From Actinomadura nitritigenes (GTDB taxonomy: Bacteria > Actinomycetota > Actinomycetes > Streptosporangiales > Streptosporangiaceae), in contig NZ_JAGEOK010000011.1 of the NCBI RefSeq assembly GCF_017573545.1, positions 1 to 64,000 of the forward strand: DNA of 64,000 nt, read 5' to 3'. The notes under the pieces were generated by a model. The model was given only the letters and a program-made list of their open reading frames with translations, made no database searches and was not told the origin of the DNA. Below are positions 25,477 to 34,200 of the stretch, piece by piece. Within the stretch, counting starts at the first letter, position 1, and every line of letters starts with the position of its first letter. The position numbers and the translations under genes are program-made.

Positions 25477-26874
25477 ATGGCCTCGCTCGTCGACCGGCAC
25501 ACCGGGTTCGTCGCCGCGCTGCGGGAGGCCGGGCTGCCGGTGTCGGTCGCCGAGGGCCTGGACGCGGTCCGCGCGATGCAGGCCGTCGACCTGCTCGACC
25601 GGGGCGCGCTGCGGGCCGCGTACGCCGCCACGGTGGTGAAGCGGCCCCAGCACCGCCCGACCTTCGACACGCTGTTCGACCTGTGGTTCCCGGCGGCGGT
25701 CGGGGACGGCGCCGGAGCGGTGCGCGGGGACGACCGGCCCGTCCGGACGCTCGGCGCGGACGGCAGCCCCGTCCCGCCCGCCCTGGACCCGGAGGTGCAG
25801 CGCCGCCGCGCGGAGCTGATGGAGCTGTTCCTGTCCGGCGACGACGCGGCGCTGCGGCAGTTCGCGCGGACGGCCGTCGCCGAGTACGGGCGGACGCCGG
25901 GCCAGGAGTCCTGGTTCTCCTCCGGGGTGCTGCGCGCGCTGTCGCCCGAGACGCTGATGGCCGGGCTGCTCAACGCCGTCCTGAACGGGCAGGAGCGCGG
26001 CGGGATGGCCGAGCGCGTCGCGCGCCGCACGTTCCGCGACCGGATCGGCCGGTTCGAGGAACTCGTCGCGAGCGAGGTGCGCCGCCGCATCGCCGAGGAC
26101 ACCGGCGTCGAGCGGACCGCGCGCCTCGCCGTCCGGCCGCCGCTGGAGCGCCTCGACTTCTCCAGCGCCAACCGCGCCGACCTCGCCGCGCTGCGCCGCG
26201 AGGTGTACCCGCTGGCGCGCAAACTCGCGTCCAAGCTCGTCCAGAAGCAGCGGCACGGCAGGCGCGGCCGGCTCGACTTCCGCCGGACGGTCCGGGCGTC
26301 GCTGGGCAGCGGGGGAGTTCCGCTGACGACCCACTACCGGCCGCGCCGCCCGCACAAGCCGGAGCTGGTCGTGCTGTGCGACGCCAGCGACTCGGTGTCG
26401 GCGTTCGCCCACTTCACCCTGCTGCTGACGTTCGCGCTGCGGGAGCAGTTCAGCAAGGTCCGCGCGTTCGCGTTCATCGACGCGACCGACGAGATCACCA
26501 AGTACTTCGCGCCGGGCGCCGACGTCACCGACGCGATGACGCGCATGGCCGCCGAGGCCGACCTCGTCTGGATCACGGGCCGCTCGAACTACGGGCACGC
26601 CATCAAGGTGTTCGACGACAGGTACCGCGACGCGATCACGCCGAAGACGTCCCTGCTCGTCCTGGGCGACGCCCGCTCCAACTACGGCGAGCTGTCGCTG
26701 CCGATCCTGCGGTCCATGGTCGACCGGGCCCGGCACGCCTACTGGCTGAACCCGGAGCCGCGCCGGCTGTGGGACACCGGCGACTCCGCCGCGTCCCGCT
26801 ACGGCGACCTCGTCCCGATGTTCGAATGCCGCAACCTCACCCAGCTTGCCGCCTTCATCGAGGAACTCGCCTGA
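25477..26874 (+). CDS. CoxE-like VWA domain protein
   Basis: 465 residues. The C-terminal half is a von Willebrand A domain with the MIDAS motif DxSxS (VVLCDASDSVSAFAHFT) and a later Asp/Thr pair (FIDATDEI, VWITGRSNYGHAI). The N-terminal half is the CoxE-type region (TGFVAALREAGLPVSVAEGL). It is the expected partner of the upstream MoxR ATPase. Its last 20 nt overlap the end of the convergent MFS gene. Confidence 0.9.
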   Translation: MASLVDRHTGFVAALREAGLPVSVAEGLDAVRAMQAVDLLDRGALRAAYAATVVKRPQHRPTFDTLFDLWFPAAVGDGAGAVRGDDRPVRTLGADGSPVPPALDPEVQRRRAELMELFLSGDDAALRQFARTAVAEYGRTPGQESWFSSGVLRALSPETLMAGLLNAVLNGQERGGMAERVARRTFRDRIGRFEELVASEVRRRIAEDTGVERTARLAVRPPLERLDFSSANRADLAALRREVYPLARKLASKLVQKQRHGRRGRLDFRRTVRASLGSGGVPLTTHYRPRRPHKPELVVLCDASDSVSAFAHFTLLLTFALREQFSKVRAFAFIDATDEITKYFAPGADVTDAMTRMAAEADLVWITGRSNYGHAIKVFDDRYRDAITPKTSLLVLGDARSNYGELSLPILRSMVDRARHAYWLNPEPRRLWDTGDSAASRYGDLVPMFECRNLTQLAAFIEELA

Positions 26875-28282
26875 CCGGACCGCGTCCACCGGCGGCGGGT
26901 CGAGGCTCGCGGATCGCGAGGGCGAGGGCCGCGCCGGCGAGGGCCACGACGGCGGAGACGAGCATCGCGACGTCGGTGCCGTGCGCGAGCGCGGACGGCC
27001 CGTCCCCGGACCCGGTCGCGATCGCGCCGACGACGGCCACCCCGATGGACGCGCCGACGTAGCGGGCCGTGTTGTTCGCGCCGGAGCCCATGCTCGCCCG
27101 GTCGGCGGGCACGCTCTCCACCGCCAGCCGCGCGAGCATGGCGTTCGCCAGCCCGCTGCCGACCCCGGACACGACCAGGCCGGGGACGAGCCGCCACCAG
27201 TGCGCGTCCGGTGCGAGCCCGAGCATCGCGAACTCGCCGGCCGCGCTGAGCGCCAGCCCCGCGGCGAGCAGCCGTCCCGCGGGCAGCCGCGACGGCAGCC
27301 TGCGGGCCTGCAGCGCGGCGACGAACGACAGCCCGGACCAGATGGCCAGCACCAGCGCCGACACGACCGGCGACAGGCCGAGCACCAGCGTCATCACGGT
27401 CGCCAGGTAGCTCATGATCCCGATGACGGCGAGGCCGGTGACCAGCGCGCCGGACACCGACAGCAGGAACGCGGGCCGCCGGAACAGGCCGAGGTCGAGC
27501 ATCGGCTCGGAGCGCCGCGCCTCGATCGCGGTGAACGCGGCCAGCAGCACCGCCGCCGCGCCGAGCAGCGCCAGCACGCCCGGGCGCGTCCAGCCGGCCC
27601 GCCCCCACGTGATCGCGGCGACCAGTGCCGCCACGCCGAGGCTCATGGTGACCAGCCCCGGCAGGTCCAGGCCGCGCGGCCGGTCGGCCCGCGACTCGGC
27701 GAGCGTCCGCACCGCGACCGCGCCGAGCGCCGCCGACGCGATGGCCGCGGCCCAGTACCAGGCCCGCCAGCCGGCCGCCGAGGCCAGGCCCGCCGACGCG
27801 ATCGGCCCGAGCGCGATGCCGAGGCCGAGCATCGCTCCCCACACCCCGGTGGCGTGGGCGCGGCGCGGGCCCGGCGGGAACGCCGCCGCGATGATCCCGA
27901 GGCCCGTCGCCAGCAGCGCGGCGCTCGCCGCGCCCTGCACGATCCGTCCCGCGACGAAGATCCCGGTCGTCGGTGCGACGGCGCAGGCGACGCTGGACGC
28001 GGCGAGCGCGGCGGCGCCGATGGCGAACACGCGCCGCCGGCCGTGGTCGTCGGCCAGGCTCCCGGTGGCCAGCAGCGCCGCCGCCAGCCCCAGGCTGATC
28101 GACGACATCAGCCAGATGCGGGCCGTCGGCCCGGCCCCCAGCCCGTGCGCCGTCTCGGTGAGCGCGGCCATGGGCGCGGTGTAGTTCATGAGCGCCAGCA
28201 GCGTCGCGGCGGCCGGCAGCGCCAGCGCGGCGGTGGTCCCCGCCGCGTGCCGCCCCGCGCGCGGTGTCGCCAGAGTCGTCAT
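26855..28282 (-). CDS. MFS drug efflux transporter (DHA2-like)
   Basis: 475 residues, about 14 hydrophobic segments. MFS motif A is GSLADDHGRRRVFAIGA after helix 2; motif C-like Gly/Pro residues lie in GLGIALGPIASAGLA. It is a proton-driven exporter in the EmrB/QacA style; the substrate is unknown. ATG 28282 has AGGGG upstream on the minus strand. It is divergent from the HxlR regulator at 28376, with GGTTC-N7-GAACY sites at both promoters. Its 3' end overlaps the VWA gene by 20 nt. Confidence 0.87.
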   Translation of the reverse strand: MTTLATPRAGRHAAGTTAALALPAAATLLALMNYTAPMAALTETAHGLGAGPTARIWLMSSISLGLAAALLATGSLADDHGRRRVFAIGAAALAASSVACAVAPTTGIFVAGRIVQGAASAALLATGLGIIAAAFPPGPRRAHATGVWGAMLGLGIALGPIASAGLASAAGWRAWYWAAAIASAALGAVAVRTLAESRADRPRGLDLPGLVTMSLGVAALVAAITWGRAGWTRPGVLALLGAAAVLLAAFTAIEARRSEPMLDLGLFRRPAFLLSVSGALVTGLAVIGIMSYLATVMTLVLGLSPVVSALVLAIWSGLSFVAALQARRLPSRLPAGRLLAAGLALSAAGEFAMLGLAPDAHWWRLVPGLVVSGVGSGLANAMLARLAVESVPADRASMGSGANNTARYVGASIGVAVVGAIATGSGDGPSALAHGTDVAMLVSAVVALAGAALALAIREPRPAAGGRGPVRRVPR

Positions 28283-28295
28283 GGGAGCCCCTATC

Positions 28296-28353
28296 GGTTC
28301 AGTCAATGAACTCAGTGGGGAGACCGTAGCATGTCTGGTTCGTTCATTGAACC
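28296..28353. promoter_or_regulatory. Paired operators between MFS and HxlR genes
   Basis: Two inverted repeats of the form GGTTC-N7-GAACY occur at 28296-28312 and 28337-28353, 41 bp (about four helical turns) apart. In opposite orientation they share GTTCATTGA and ACCGAT, with four extra bases in the left copy. The right site is 10 nt before the HxlR -10. These are the likely binding sites of the HxlR-type regulator. Confidence 0.55.
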
Positions 28354-28363
28354 GATGGGGCGG

Positions 28364-28369
28364 TACTGT
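28364..28369 (+). promoter_or_regulatory. -10 hexamer of HxlR gene
   Basis: TACTGT lies 6 nt before ATG 28376, placing the transcript start at the start codon (leaderless). No usable Shine-Dalgarno is present; GAGG is only 2 nt from the ATG. Confidence 0.5.
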
Positions 28370-28375
28370 GAGGTC

Positions 28376-28873
28376 ATGGCACTCGGCAAGGACTACGCGG
28401 CCCAGGACTGCTCGCTGGCCCGCGCGCTGGAGGTCGTCGGCGAGCGGTGGACGCTGCTGATCGTCCGGGACGCCTTCTACGGCGTCCGCAGGTTCAGCGA
28501 CTTCCTCGCCCACCTGGACGTCCCGCGCGCCGTGCTGTCCGCCCGCCTCCAGTCGCTCGTCGAGTCCGGCGTGCTGGCCAAGGACGGCCACGACTACGTG
28601 CTGACCGACATGGGCAAGGAGCTGTGGCCGGTCGTGCACACGCTCGCCCGGTGGGGCGAGGAGCACCTGTCCGCCGAGCCGTGCAGGCTGTTCGTCCACG
28701 CCGGCTGCGGCGGCCGCGTCGGCACCGACGGCGTCTGCCCGGCCTGCGGCCGCCCGGTCCCGCTGGAGGACACGGAGATCCACGCCGGCCCCGGCGCGCG
28801 CCACCGCGACGACCCCGTCAGCCGCCTCCTCCGCACCCCCCACCGCCTCCTGGAACCGCTCAGGCCCGTCTGA
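28376..28873 (+). CDS. HxlR family transcriptional regulator
   Basis: 165 residues. The winged-helix HxlR signature is clear: CSLARALEVVGERWTLLIVR, FYGVRRFSDFLAHLDVPRAV, LSARLQSLVESGVL. A C-terminal extension carries a CxxC zinc-type pair (CGGRVGTDGVCPACGRPV). The conserved Cys near the N-terminus may sense electrophiles or disulfide stress, as in HypR/QorR members. It is divergent from the MFS gene it probably controls and from its own promoter sites. ATG 28376 is chosen for its match to the family start and its leaderless -10. Confidence 0.88.
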   Translation: MALGKDYAAQDCSLARALEVVGERWTLLIVRDAFYGVRRFSDFLAHLDVPRAVLSARLQSLVESGVLAKDGHDYVLTDMGKELWPVVHTLARWGEEHLSAEPCRLFVHAGCGGRVGTDGVCPACGRPVPLEDTEIHAGPGARHRDDPVSRLLRTPHRLLEPLRPV

Positions 28874-28942
28874 ACGCCGTGCCCGCCGGGGGAAGGGCGC
28901 CCCAGCGCCCGGCGCCGAGGGCGTGAGGTGCCCGGCAGCGGA

Positions 28943-28948
28943 TACCCT
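28943..28948 (+). promoter_or_regulatory. -10 hexamer of cyclase gene
   Basis: TACCCT lies 8 nt before ATG 28957 with no Shine-Dalgarno in between, suggesting a leaderless message. A short GGGCGC/GCGCCC hairpin (28895-28910) upstream may end HxlR transcription. Confidence 0.45.
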
Positions 28949-28956
28949 CCACGCTC

Positions 28957-30534
28957 ATGGAGACCGAACCGCCCGGACCCGCCCCGCGGGCCGGGCGCCC
29001 CCTGCTCGGCCCCCTGTGGCGGCTGATCGACGGCCGGCCGGACGACTCCCGCGCCGCCATCGCGCGCCGCGCCAGGATCCTGGTGACGGTCGCGACCGGC
29101 CTGGCCAACCTCGGCGGCGCCCTGGTCGTGCTGGTGTTCGCGGTCGTGGTGCCGGACCCGGTGGGGCGCGTCTCCGACCGGCTCCAGACGATCAACGTCG
29201 CGGTGTTCACGGCGTACGTCGTCGCGGCGGTGCCCGCCGGGCTCGTCCTCGGCGAGCGGTTCTTCCGGCGCGTCCGGCGGCTGGTGGAGCGGCACGACGA
29301 GCCGGACCGGCACGAGCGGTCGCTGCTGCTCTACGGGCCGCTGCGGCTGATGGCGCTGCACCTGACGCTGTGGGGGATCGGCACGGTCGGCTGGGTGGTG
29401 ATCAACGCGCCGTTCTCCACGCTGCTGGCCGTGAAGCTCGGCCTGACCAGCCTGCTCGGCGGGCTGACCACCTGCACCATCGTCTACCTGCTGACCGAGC
29501 GGCTGCTGCGGCGCGCGGTGACGACGGCGCTGCGCAGCGAGATGCCGCGCCGCACCGGGCTGCCGGGCGTGGTGGCCCGCTCGGTCCTGGCGTGGGGGCT
29601 CGGCACGGCGGTGCCGATCCTCGGGCTGATCACCCTCGCCGTCGGCTCGTTCCTGATCGCGAAGATCACCGTGCGGGACTTCGCGCTGGCGGTCCTCGCC
29701 CTCGGCGGCACGGCGCTGGTCATCGGCCTCGCCGTCACCTACGGCGCGGCGCGCGCGATCGCCGACCCGGTCGAGTCGGTGCGGCTCGGGCTGGCCCGGG
29801 TGGAGCGCGGCGACCTGGACGTGGAGGTGCCCGTCTACGACGCCAGCGAGGTCGGGCTGCTGCAGGCCGGGTTCAACCACATGGCGGCGGGCCTGCGCGA
29901 GCACGCCCGGCTGCAGGACCTGTTCGGCCGGCAGGTCGGCGAGGACGTGGCGCGCGTCGCGCTCGAGCGCGGCATCGACCTCGGCGGGGAGACCCGCGAG
30001 GTCGCGGTGCTCTTCGTGGACATCGCCGGCTCCACCCGGCTCGCCGCCGACCGGCCGCCCGCCGAGGTCGTCGCGCTGCTGAACGCGTTCTTCGCCGTGG
30101 TCGTGAAGGTGGTCGGCGCGCACGGCGGCTGGATCAACAAGTTCGAGGGGGACGCCGCGCTCGCGGTGTTCGGCGCCCCGCTGGCCCTGGACGGCATGCA
30201 CGGCCGCGCCCTGGCCGCCGCCCGGGAACTGGCCCGCCGCCTGCGCGAGGAGGTGCCGGAACTGCGCGCGGGCGTCGGGGTGTCGGCGGGCGAGGCCGTC
30301 GCGGGGCACATCGGCGCCGAGGAGCGGTTCGAGTACACGGTGATCGGCGACCCGGTGAACGAGGCGGCCCGGCTGACCGACCTCGCCAAGCCGACCGAGG
30401 CGCGCGTCCTCGCGTCCGGCTCCCTGGTCGCCGGAGCGGATCCCGAGGAGGCGGCGCAGTGGGAGCTCGGCGAGGAGGTCACGCTCCGGGGCCGCACCCG
30501 GGCGACCCGGCTCGCCTTCCCGCGCTCCGCGTAG
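28957..30534 (+). CDS. TM-HAMP class III adenylate/guanylate cyclase
   Basis: 525 residues. The N-terminal ~265 residues hold about six transmembrane helices. A HAMP linker follows (ARAIADPVESVRLGLARVER, then GDLDVEVPV), and a class III cyclase domain fills residues about 345-500. Catalytic features are intact: metal Asp in LFVDIAGSTRLA, second metal Asp in NKFEGDAALAVFG, and the transition-state Asn/Arg in GDPVNEAARL. The layout matches the mycobacterial Rv1318c-Rv1320c/Rv3645 membrane cyclases. Product is probably cAMP. Crp-like proteins encoded 10-14 kb downstream could be targets, but that is speculation. Confidence 0.9.
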   Translation: METEPPGPAPRAGRPLLGPLWRLIDGRPDDSRAAIARRARILVTVATGLANLGGALVVLVFAVVVPDPVGRVSDRLQTINVAVFTAYVVAAVPAGLVLGERFFRRVRRLVERHDEPDRHERSLLLYGPLRLMALHLTLWGIGTVGWVVINAPFSTLLAVKLGLTSLLGGLTTCTIVYLLTERLLRRAVTTALRSEMPRRTGLPGVVARSVLAWGLGTAVPILGLITLAVGSFLIAKITVRDFALAVLALGGTALVIGLAVTYGAARAIADPVESVRLGLARVERGDLDVEVPVYDASEVGLLQAGFNHMAAGLREHARLQDLFGRQVGEDVARVALERGIDLGGETREVAVLFVDIAGSTRLAADRPPAEVVALLNAFFAVVVKVVGAHGGWINKFEGDAALAVFGAPLALDGMHGRALAAARELARRLREEVPELRAGVGVSAGEAVAGHIGAEERFEYTVIGDPVNEAARLTDLAKPTEARVLASGSLVAGADPEEAAQWELGEEVTLRGRTRATRLAFPRSA

Positions 30535-30537
30535 GGC

Positions 30538-31281
30538 TCAGGACGGGCCGAGCGTGGCGCCGCTCAGCGTCGTGTAGAACGGCGAGCCGGTGAAGCCGGG
30601 CCCGGTCTCCTCGCCGATGTACACGTCGGCGTGGTTCTCGCCGCCGTAGCCGGGGCGGAAGAGGTCGGTGACCGTCCAGCGCGCCTTCCGGAACGCCGCG
30701 CACACCGCCGCCTCGATGCGGTGCCCGTTGCCGTCCCTGCCGCAGTCGACGATCGCGAACCGCTGGCCGCGCGCGAGCACCGACCTGTCGGCGGCGGCGG
30801 ACGACCAGGGGCGGAGCGGGCGGCCCGCCGAGTCGCGGGTCGTGCCGTCCAGCCAGTAGCCGACGCTGTGCGACCAGTTGAGGTACCGGCCGCGCCGCGG
30901 ACCCGAGGTGATCCGCCCGCTGCCCTCCTCCTGGATCACCGCGAGGAAGTCCTCCGGGTAGGAGCCGAGCGGCGTCCTGCCGTGCGAGCAGTGCAGCTCG
31001 GGGCAGCCCTTGACGGTCTTGAGGCGTCCCTTGTGGAGGCTCTCGACGGCCGTGTAGTAGGTGGTGATCCGCCACGCGCCGGGCTTGCCGAGCGGTGCCA
31101 CCCGCTCGGCCTCCGGCGACACGTCCGGCGAGGCGGCGGGGGAAGCGGCGGGGGAGGACGCGCCGGTCGCGGTGGGCGGCGGGACGGCCAGCTCGCCCGC
31201 GGAGCTGCCGGACGCCCGGCCGCAGGCGGCCAGGGCACCGCACAGCGCCAGCACGGCGGCGAGCGATGCCCTCGGCCGCAT
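30538..31281 (-). CDS. Secreted lipoprotein with 3D-like beta-barrel domain
   Basis: 247 residues. The signal peptide (LAAVLALCGALAACG) ends in lipobox LAAC (Cys20). An Ala/Pro/Ser linker follows. The C-terminal ~180 residues resemble a double-psi beta-barrel/3D domain: RITTYYTAVES, DRSVLARGQRFAIVDCGRDG and NHADVYIGEE correspond to the usual YTA, Dp..ip.Gt.v.i and D.y elements. A cell-wall-active role like MltA or Rpf-type domains is possible; homology is weak. The ATG is 10 nt after the MFS stop, with GAGGGGG 5 nt upstream, so it shares the MFS operon. Confidence 0.72.
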   Translation of the reverse strand: MRPRASLAAVLALCGALAACGRASGSSAGELAVPPPTATGASSPAASPAASPDVSPEAERVAPLGKPGAWRITTYYTAVESLHKGRLKTVKGCPELHCSHGRTPLGSYPEDFLAVIQEEGSGRITSGPRRGRYLNWSHSVGYWLDGTTRDSAGRPLRPWSSAAADRSVLARGQRFAIVDCGRDGNGHRIEAAVCAAFRKARWTVTDLFRPGYGGENHADVYIGEETGPGFTGSPFYTTLSGATLGPS

Positions 31282-31291
31282 CAGCGCCCCC

Positions 31292-32755
31292 TCACCTCCG
31301 GTCCGCGCGCGTGCGCTCCGGCTCGTCCGCCACGGGCGACGATATCCCGGACGCGGCGGCCGGGCGGCCCGGCAGCGAGAATCCGGCCAGGAGCAGCACG
31401 CCCCCGGCGGCGACCATCCACCAGAACGCCGTCCCGAACGCCTCGGCCGGCGTGGCCCCGCCGGAGACGCGGTGCTGGAGCAGCAGGGTCACGACGGTGA
31501 TGCCGAGCGCGGCGCCGATCTGGTTGAGGACGTAGAGCGTCCCGGTCGCGCTCGGCGTCGACTCGGCGGGGACGCTGCGGTACACCGACGCCATCGTGGG
31601 CGCGCCGATCAGGCCGAGCCCGAACCCGCAGACCGCGGAGCAGGCGCCGAGCCAGACCAGGCTCGCTCCCGTGCCGGCCTGCGTGTACGCCAGGGTGGTG
31701 AGCGCCACGACCGCGCCGCCCGCCGGGACGAGCGCGCGGGCGCCGATCCGGTCGCTGAGCCGTCCGGCGATCGGCATGCCGAGGAACGCGCCGGCGCCCT
31801 GCGGGACGAGCAGCAGCCCGGCCGCGAGGACGCCGTGCCCCCTGACCTGCTGGTAGTAGAGCGGGACCAGGAACAGCAGTGCGAACAGCACCCCGCCGAC
31901 CAGCGTCATCACCGCGACGCTCGCCGCGTACGGGCGCAGCGCCAGCAGCCGGAGGTCGACCAGCGGCGGGACGGGCGTGCGCAGCGCGTGCAGCACGTAG
32001 CCGAGCAGGAACACCGCGCCCAGCACCAGGCCCGCGACCACGCGCGGGGCGCCGAAACCGGCGGTCGCGGCCTGCGACAGGCCGTACATCACCGCGACCG
32101 AGCCGGGGCTGAGGAGCAGCAAGCCGAGCACGTCGAACGGCCTGCGCTCCGTCCCGTCCGGGGCGCCGGCGGGGACCGTCCGCACCGCCAGCGCGATCGC
32201 GACCGCGCCGACCGGCAGGTTCACCAGGAACATCCACCGCCACGGCAGGTACTCGTTGATGAGCCCGCCCGCGACCGGGCCGAGGATCGGGCCGAGCGTC
32301 ATCGGGATCGACATCAGCGCCATCATCCGGCCGGCGCGGCGCGGGCCGGCGGCGCGGGCGAGGACGGTCAGCATCGTCGGTTCCATCAGCCCGCCGCCGA
32401 TGCCCTGCACCACGCGGAACGCGATCAGCGCGCCCGGGTACCAGGCCAGCGCGCACAGCAGCGACCCGCAGGTGAACAGCGCGAGGCCGGCGAGCCAGAC
32501 GGCGCGCCCGCCGTACCGGTCGACGGCCCAGCCGCTCACCGGGATCGCCGCGGCGAGCGTGAGCATGTAGGCGCTGGCCGTCCACGCGATCGTGTCGAGC
32601 GGCGCGTGGAAGTGCCGGGCCAGCGTGCCGATCCCGACGTTGACGATCGTCGCGTCGAGCAGCGCCATGAACCCGCCCAGCACCATCACGCCGATGAGCC
32701 GCGCGAGGGGCCCGTCGATCCGGTCGCCGGCGTCCGCGTCCGCGTCCGCGTGCAT
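31292..32755 (-). CDS. MFS multidrug transporter (DHA2, EmrB/QacA type)
   Basis: 487 residues, 14 transmembrane segments. The DHA2 marker LLDATIVNVGIGTLARHF is in helix 1, motif A appears as GWAVDRYGGRAVWLAGLALF, and motif C as TLGPILGPVAGGLINEYLPW. ATG 32755 is certain: GGAGGTGATC, a full match to the 16S anti-SD, directly precedes it; a TTG at 32776 would be further upstream. It is divergent from a TetR gene and is followed by a co-transcribed lipoprotein gene. It is probably an efflux pump induced by its substrate through TetR. Confidence 0.9.
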   Translation of the reverse strand: MHADADADAGDRIDGPLARLIGVMVLGGFMALLDATIVNVGIGTLARHFHAPLDTIAWTASAYMLTLAAAIPVSGWAVDRYGGRAVWLAGLALFTCGSLLCALAWYPGALIAFRVVQGIGGGLMEPTMLTVLARAAGPRRAGRMMALMSIPMTLGPILGPVAGGLINEYLPWRWMFLVNLPVGAVAIALAVRTVPAGAPDGTERRPFDVLGLLLLSPGSVAVMYGLSQAATAGFGAPRVVAGLVLGAVFLLGYVLHALRTPVPPLVDLRLLALRPYAASVAVMTLVGGVLFALLFLVPLYYQQVRGHGVLAAGLLLVPQGAGAFLGMPIAGRLSDRIGARALVPAGGAVVALTTLAYTQAGTGASLVWLGACSAVCGFGLGLIGAPTMASVYRSVPAESTPSATGTLYVLNQIGAALGITVVTLLLQHRVSGGATPAEAFGTAFWWMVAAGGVLLLAGFSLPGRPAAASGISSPVADEPERTRADRR

Positions 32756-32778
32756 GATCACCTCCGGAAGATCCAAGC

Positions 32779-32808
32779 CGGTTCATTGAATTTAACCGAC
32801 CAGTTCAA
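32779..32808. promoter_or_regulatory. Candidate TetR operator
   Basis: The AT-rich gap holds CGGTT (32779-32783)/AACCG (32794-32798) and TTGAA (32786-32790)/TTCAA (32804-32808). These overlapping inverted repeats lie between the divergent MFS and TetR starts, just upstream of the TetR -10 at 32826. Confidence 0.45.
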
Positions 32809-32825
32809 TTTGCGGAACGTCACGG

Positions 32826-32831
32826 TAGCAT
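32826..32831 (+). promoter_or_regulatory. -10 hexamer of tetR gene
   Basis: TAGCAT lies 6 nt before ATG 32838 with no Shine-Dalgarno, so the transcript is probably leaderless. Confidence 0.5.
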
Positions 32832-32837
32832 GGCGGC

Positions 32838-33494
32838 ATGAGCGCGGGGGAGACCACGAGGGAGCGGACCGGGCGGCGCGGCCGGGTCGACAAGCGGGAG
32901 GCGATCCTGGACGCGGCGCTGCGCGTCTTCTCCCGGGAGGGCTACGAGCGGGCGAGCGTCGACATGATCGCCGCCGAGGCGGGCGTCGCCAAGCCCACGA
33001 TCTACAACCACCTCGGCGGCAAGGAGAACCTGTTCCGGCAGATCATGGTGGACGCGGCGCGGGAGACGAGCGACACGTTCATGGCCGCGCTCGGCGCGTT
33101 CCCGACCGACCCCGCCGACGCGGCGGAGCTGCGCGCGCGGCTGCTCGCCGTCGCGCCGTCCTTGGTCGGGTGCTTCCACCGTCCCGAGTCGTGGGCGCTG
33201 CAGCGGCTGCTGTACGCCGAGTCCGTGCGCTTCCCCGACCTGTACGGCGACGTCCGCGCCAACGGCGCCGGGCAGGTCGCCGACGCGCTCGCCGGGCGGC
33301 TCGCCCGCCTCGGCAACGCCGGGCACCTGAGGATCGACGACCCCGACCGGGCCGCCGCCCACTTCATCGCCCTGCTCACCCACGAGCTGGTCGGGCTGTC
33401 GGAGCTCGGCAACCGGGAGGTGCCGCCCGCCGAGGTCGAGCGGGTGGTGACCGCCGGCGTCGACGCGTTCCTGCGCGCCTACGCGCCCGCCTGA
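32838..33494 (+). CDS. TetR family regulator
   Basis: 218 residues. The N-terminal HTH is typical: REAILDAALRVFSREGYERA, SVDMIAAEAGVAKPTIYNHL, GGKENLFRQIM. The C-terminal ligand domain is of the TetR_C_33-like kind (QVADALAGRLARLGNAGHLR). It probably represses the divergent DHA2 pump and itself through repeats at 32779-32808. The start is set by the leaderless -10 and by the family start. Confidence 0.9.
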   Translation: MSAGETTRERTGRRGRVDKREAILDAALRVFSREGYERASVDMIAAEAGVAKPTIYNHLGGKENLFRQIMVDAARETSDTFMAALGAFPTDPADAAELRARLLAVAPSLVGCFHRPESWALQRLLYAESVRFPDLYGDVRANGAGQVADALAGRLARLGNAGHLRIDDPDRAAAHFIALLTHELVGLSELGNREVPPAEVERVVTAGVDAFLRAYAPA

Positions 33495-33517
33495 CCGTCC
33501 CGGCCCCGAACGCGGAA

Positions 33518-33549
33518 GGCGGCGACCCCCGCGTCCGGGGATCGCCGCC
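33518..33549. terminator. Bidirectional terminator hairpin
   Basis: GGCGGCGA (33518-33525) pairs with TCGCCGCC (33542-33549), extended by CCCC/GGGG with one bulged A. It lies between the convergent tetR (ends 33494) and MBL gene (ends 33571). Confidence 0.6.
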
Positions 33550-33570
33550 CGTGCCGCGGGCGGGCCTGGA

Positions 33571-34200
33571 TCAGTGGCCCCGTGCGATCCATTCGTCGAG
33601 GTGCGGCGCCTCGCCGCCGATCGTGGTGGAGTCGCCGTGGCCGGTCCGCACGACCGTCTCCGGCGGGAGCGTGAGCAGCCGCTCCCGGATCGAGGCGATG
33701 ATCGTCGGGAAGTCGGAGAAGGACCGGCCGGTCGCGCCCGGGCCGCCGCTGAACAGCGTGTCGCCGGAGAACACGGTGCCGAGGTCCGGGGCGTGCAGGC
33801 AGACCGCGCCGGGGCTGTGGCCCGGCGTGTGCAGGACGGTCAGGCCGGTGCCCGCGACCGTGATGACCTGCCCGTCGGACAGCTCGCCGTCGGGGCTCCT
33901 GTCCGGGTGCTTCTGCTTCCACAGCATCAGGTCGCCGGGGTGCAGCAGGACGGGCGCGCCCGTGCGGGCGGAGAGGGCGGGCGCCGCGTCGATGTGGTCG
34001 TCGTGGCCGTGCGTGGACACGATCGCCACCAGCCGCCGGTCGCCGACCGCCGCCGCGATCGCGTCGGCGTCGTGCGCGGCGTCGATGACGATCGCCTCGC
34101 TGTCGTCGCCGACGATCCAGACGTTGTTGTCGACCTCCCACGTCCCGCCGTCGAGGGAGAACGTCCCGGACGTCACGACGTGGTCGACGCGGGCGGGCAT
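33571..34200 (-). CDS. MBL hydrolase partner of mycothiol formaldehyde dehydrogenase
   Basis: 209 residues. The HxHxDH motif is STHGHDDHID (H64/H66/D68/H69), with later ligands in LHTPGHSPGAV, FSGDTLFSGG and RTGHGDSTTIG. Location and length match the MBL gene beside mycothiol-dependent formaldehyde dehydrogenase in mycobacteria (Rv2260 next to Rv2259). A role in hydrolysing S-formylmycothiol is plausible inference. Its ATG overlaps the dehydrogenase stop by 1 nt (TGATG), so the pair is translationally coupled. Confidence 0.88.
   Translation of the reverse strand: MPARVDHVVTSGTFSLDGGTWEVDNNVWIVGDDSEAIVIDAAHDADAIAAAVGDRRLVAIVSTHGHDDHIDAAPALSARTGAPVLLHPGDLMLWKQKHPDRSPDGELSDGQVITVAGTGLTVLHTPGHSPGAVCLHAPDLGTVFSGDTLFSGGPGATGRSFSDFPTIIASIRERLLTLPPETVVRTGHGDSTTIGGEAPHLDEWIARGH

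Noticed and set aside
24552..26874. CO dehydrogenase maturation operon (CoxD/CoxE)
   Set aside because: MoxR and VWA proteins resemble CoxD/CoxE, but no coxMSL genes are in the window, so the specific role is not claimed.
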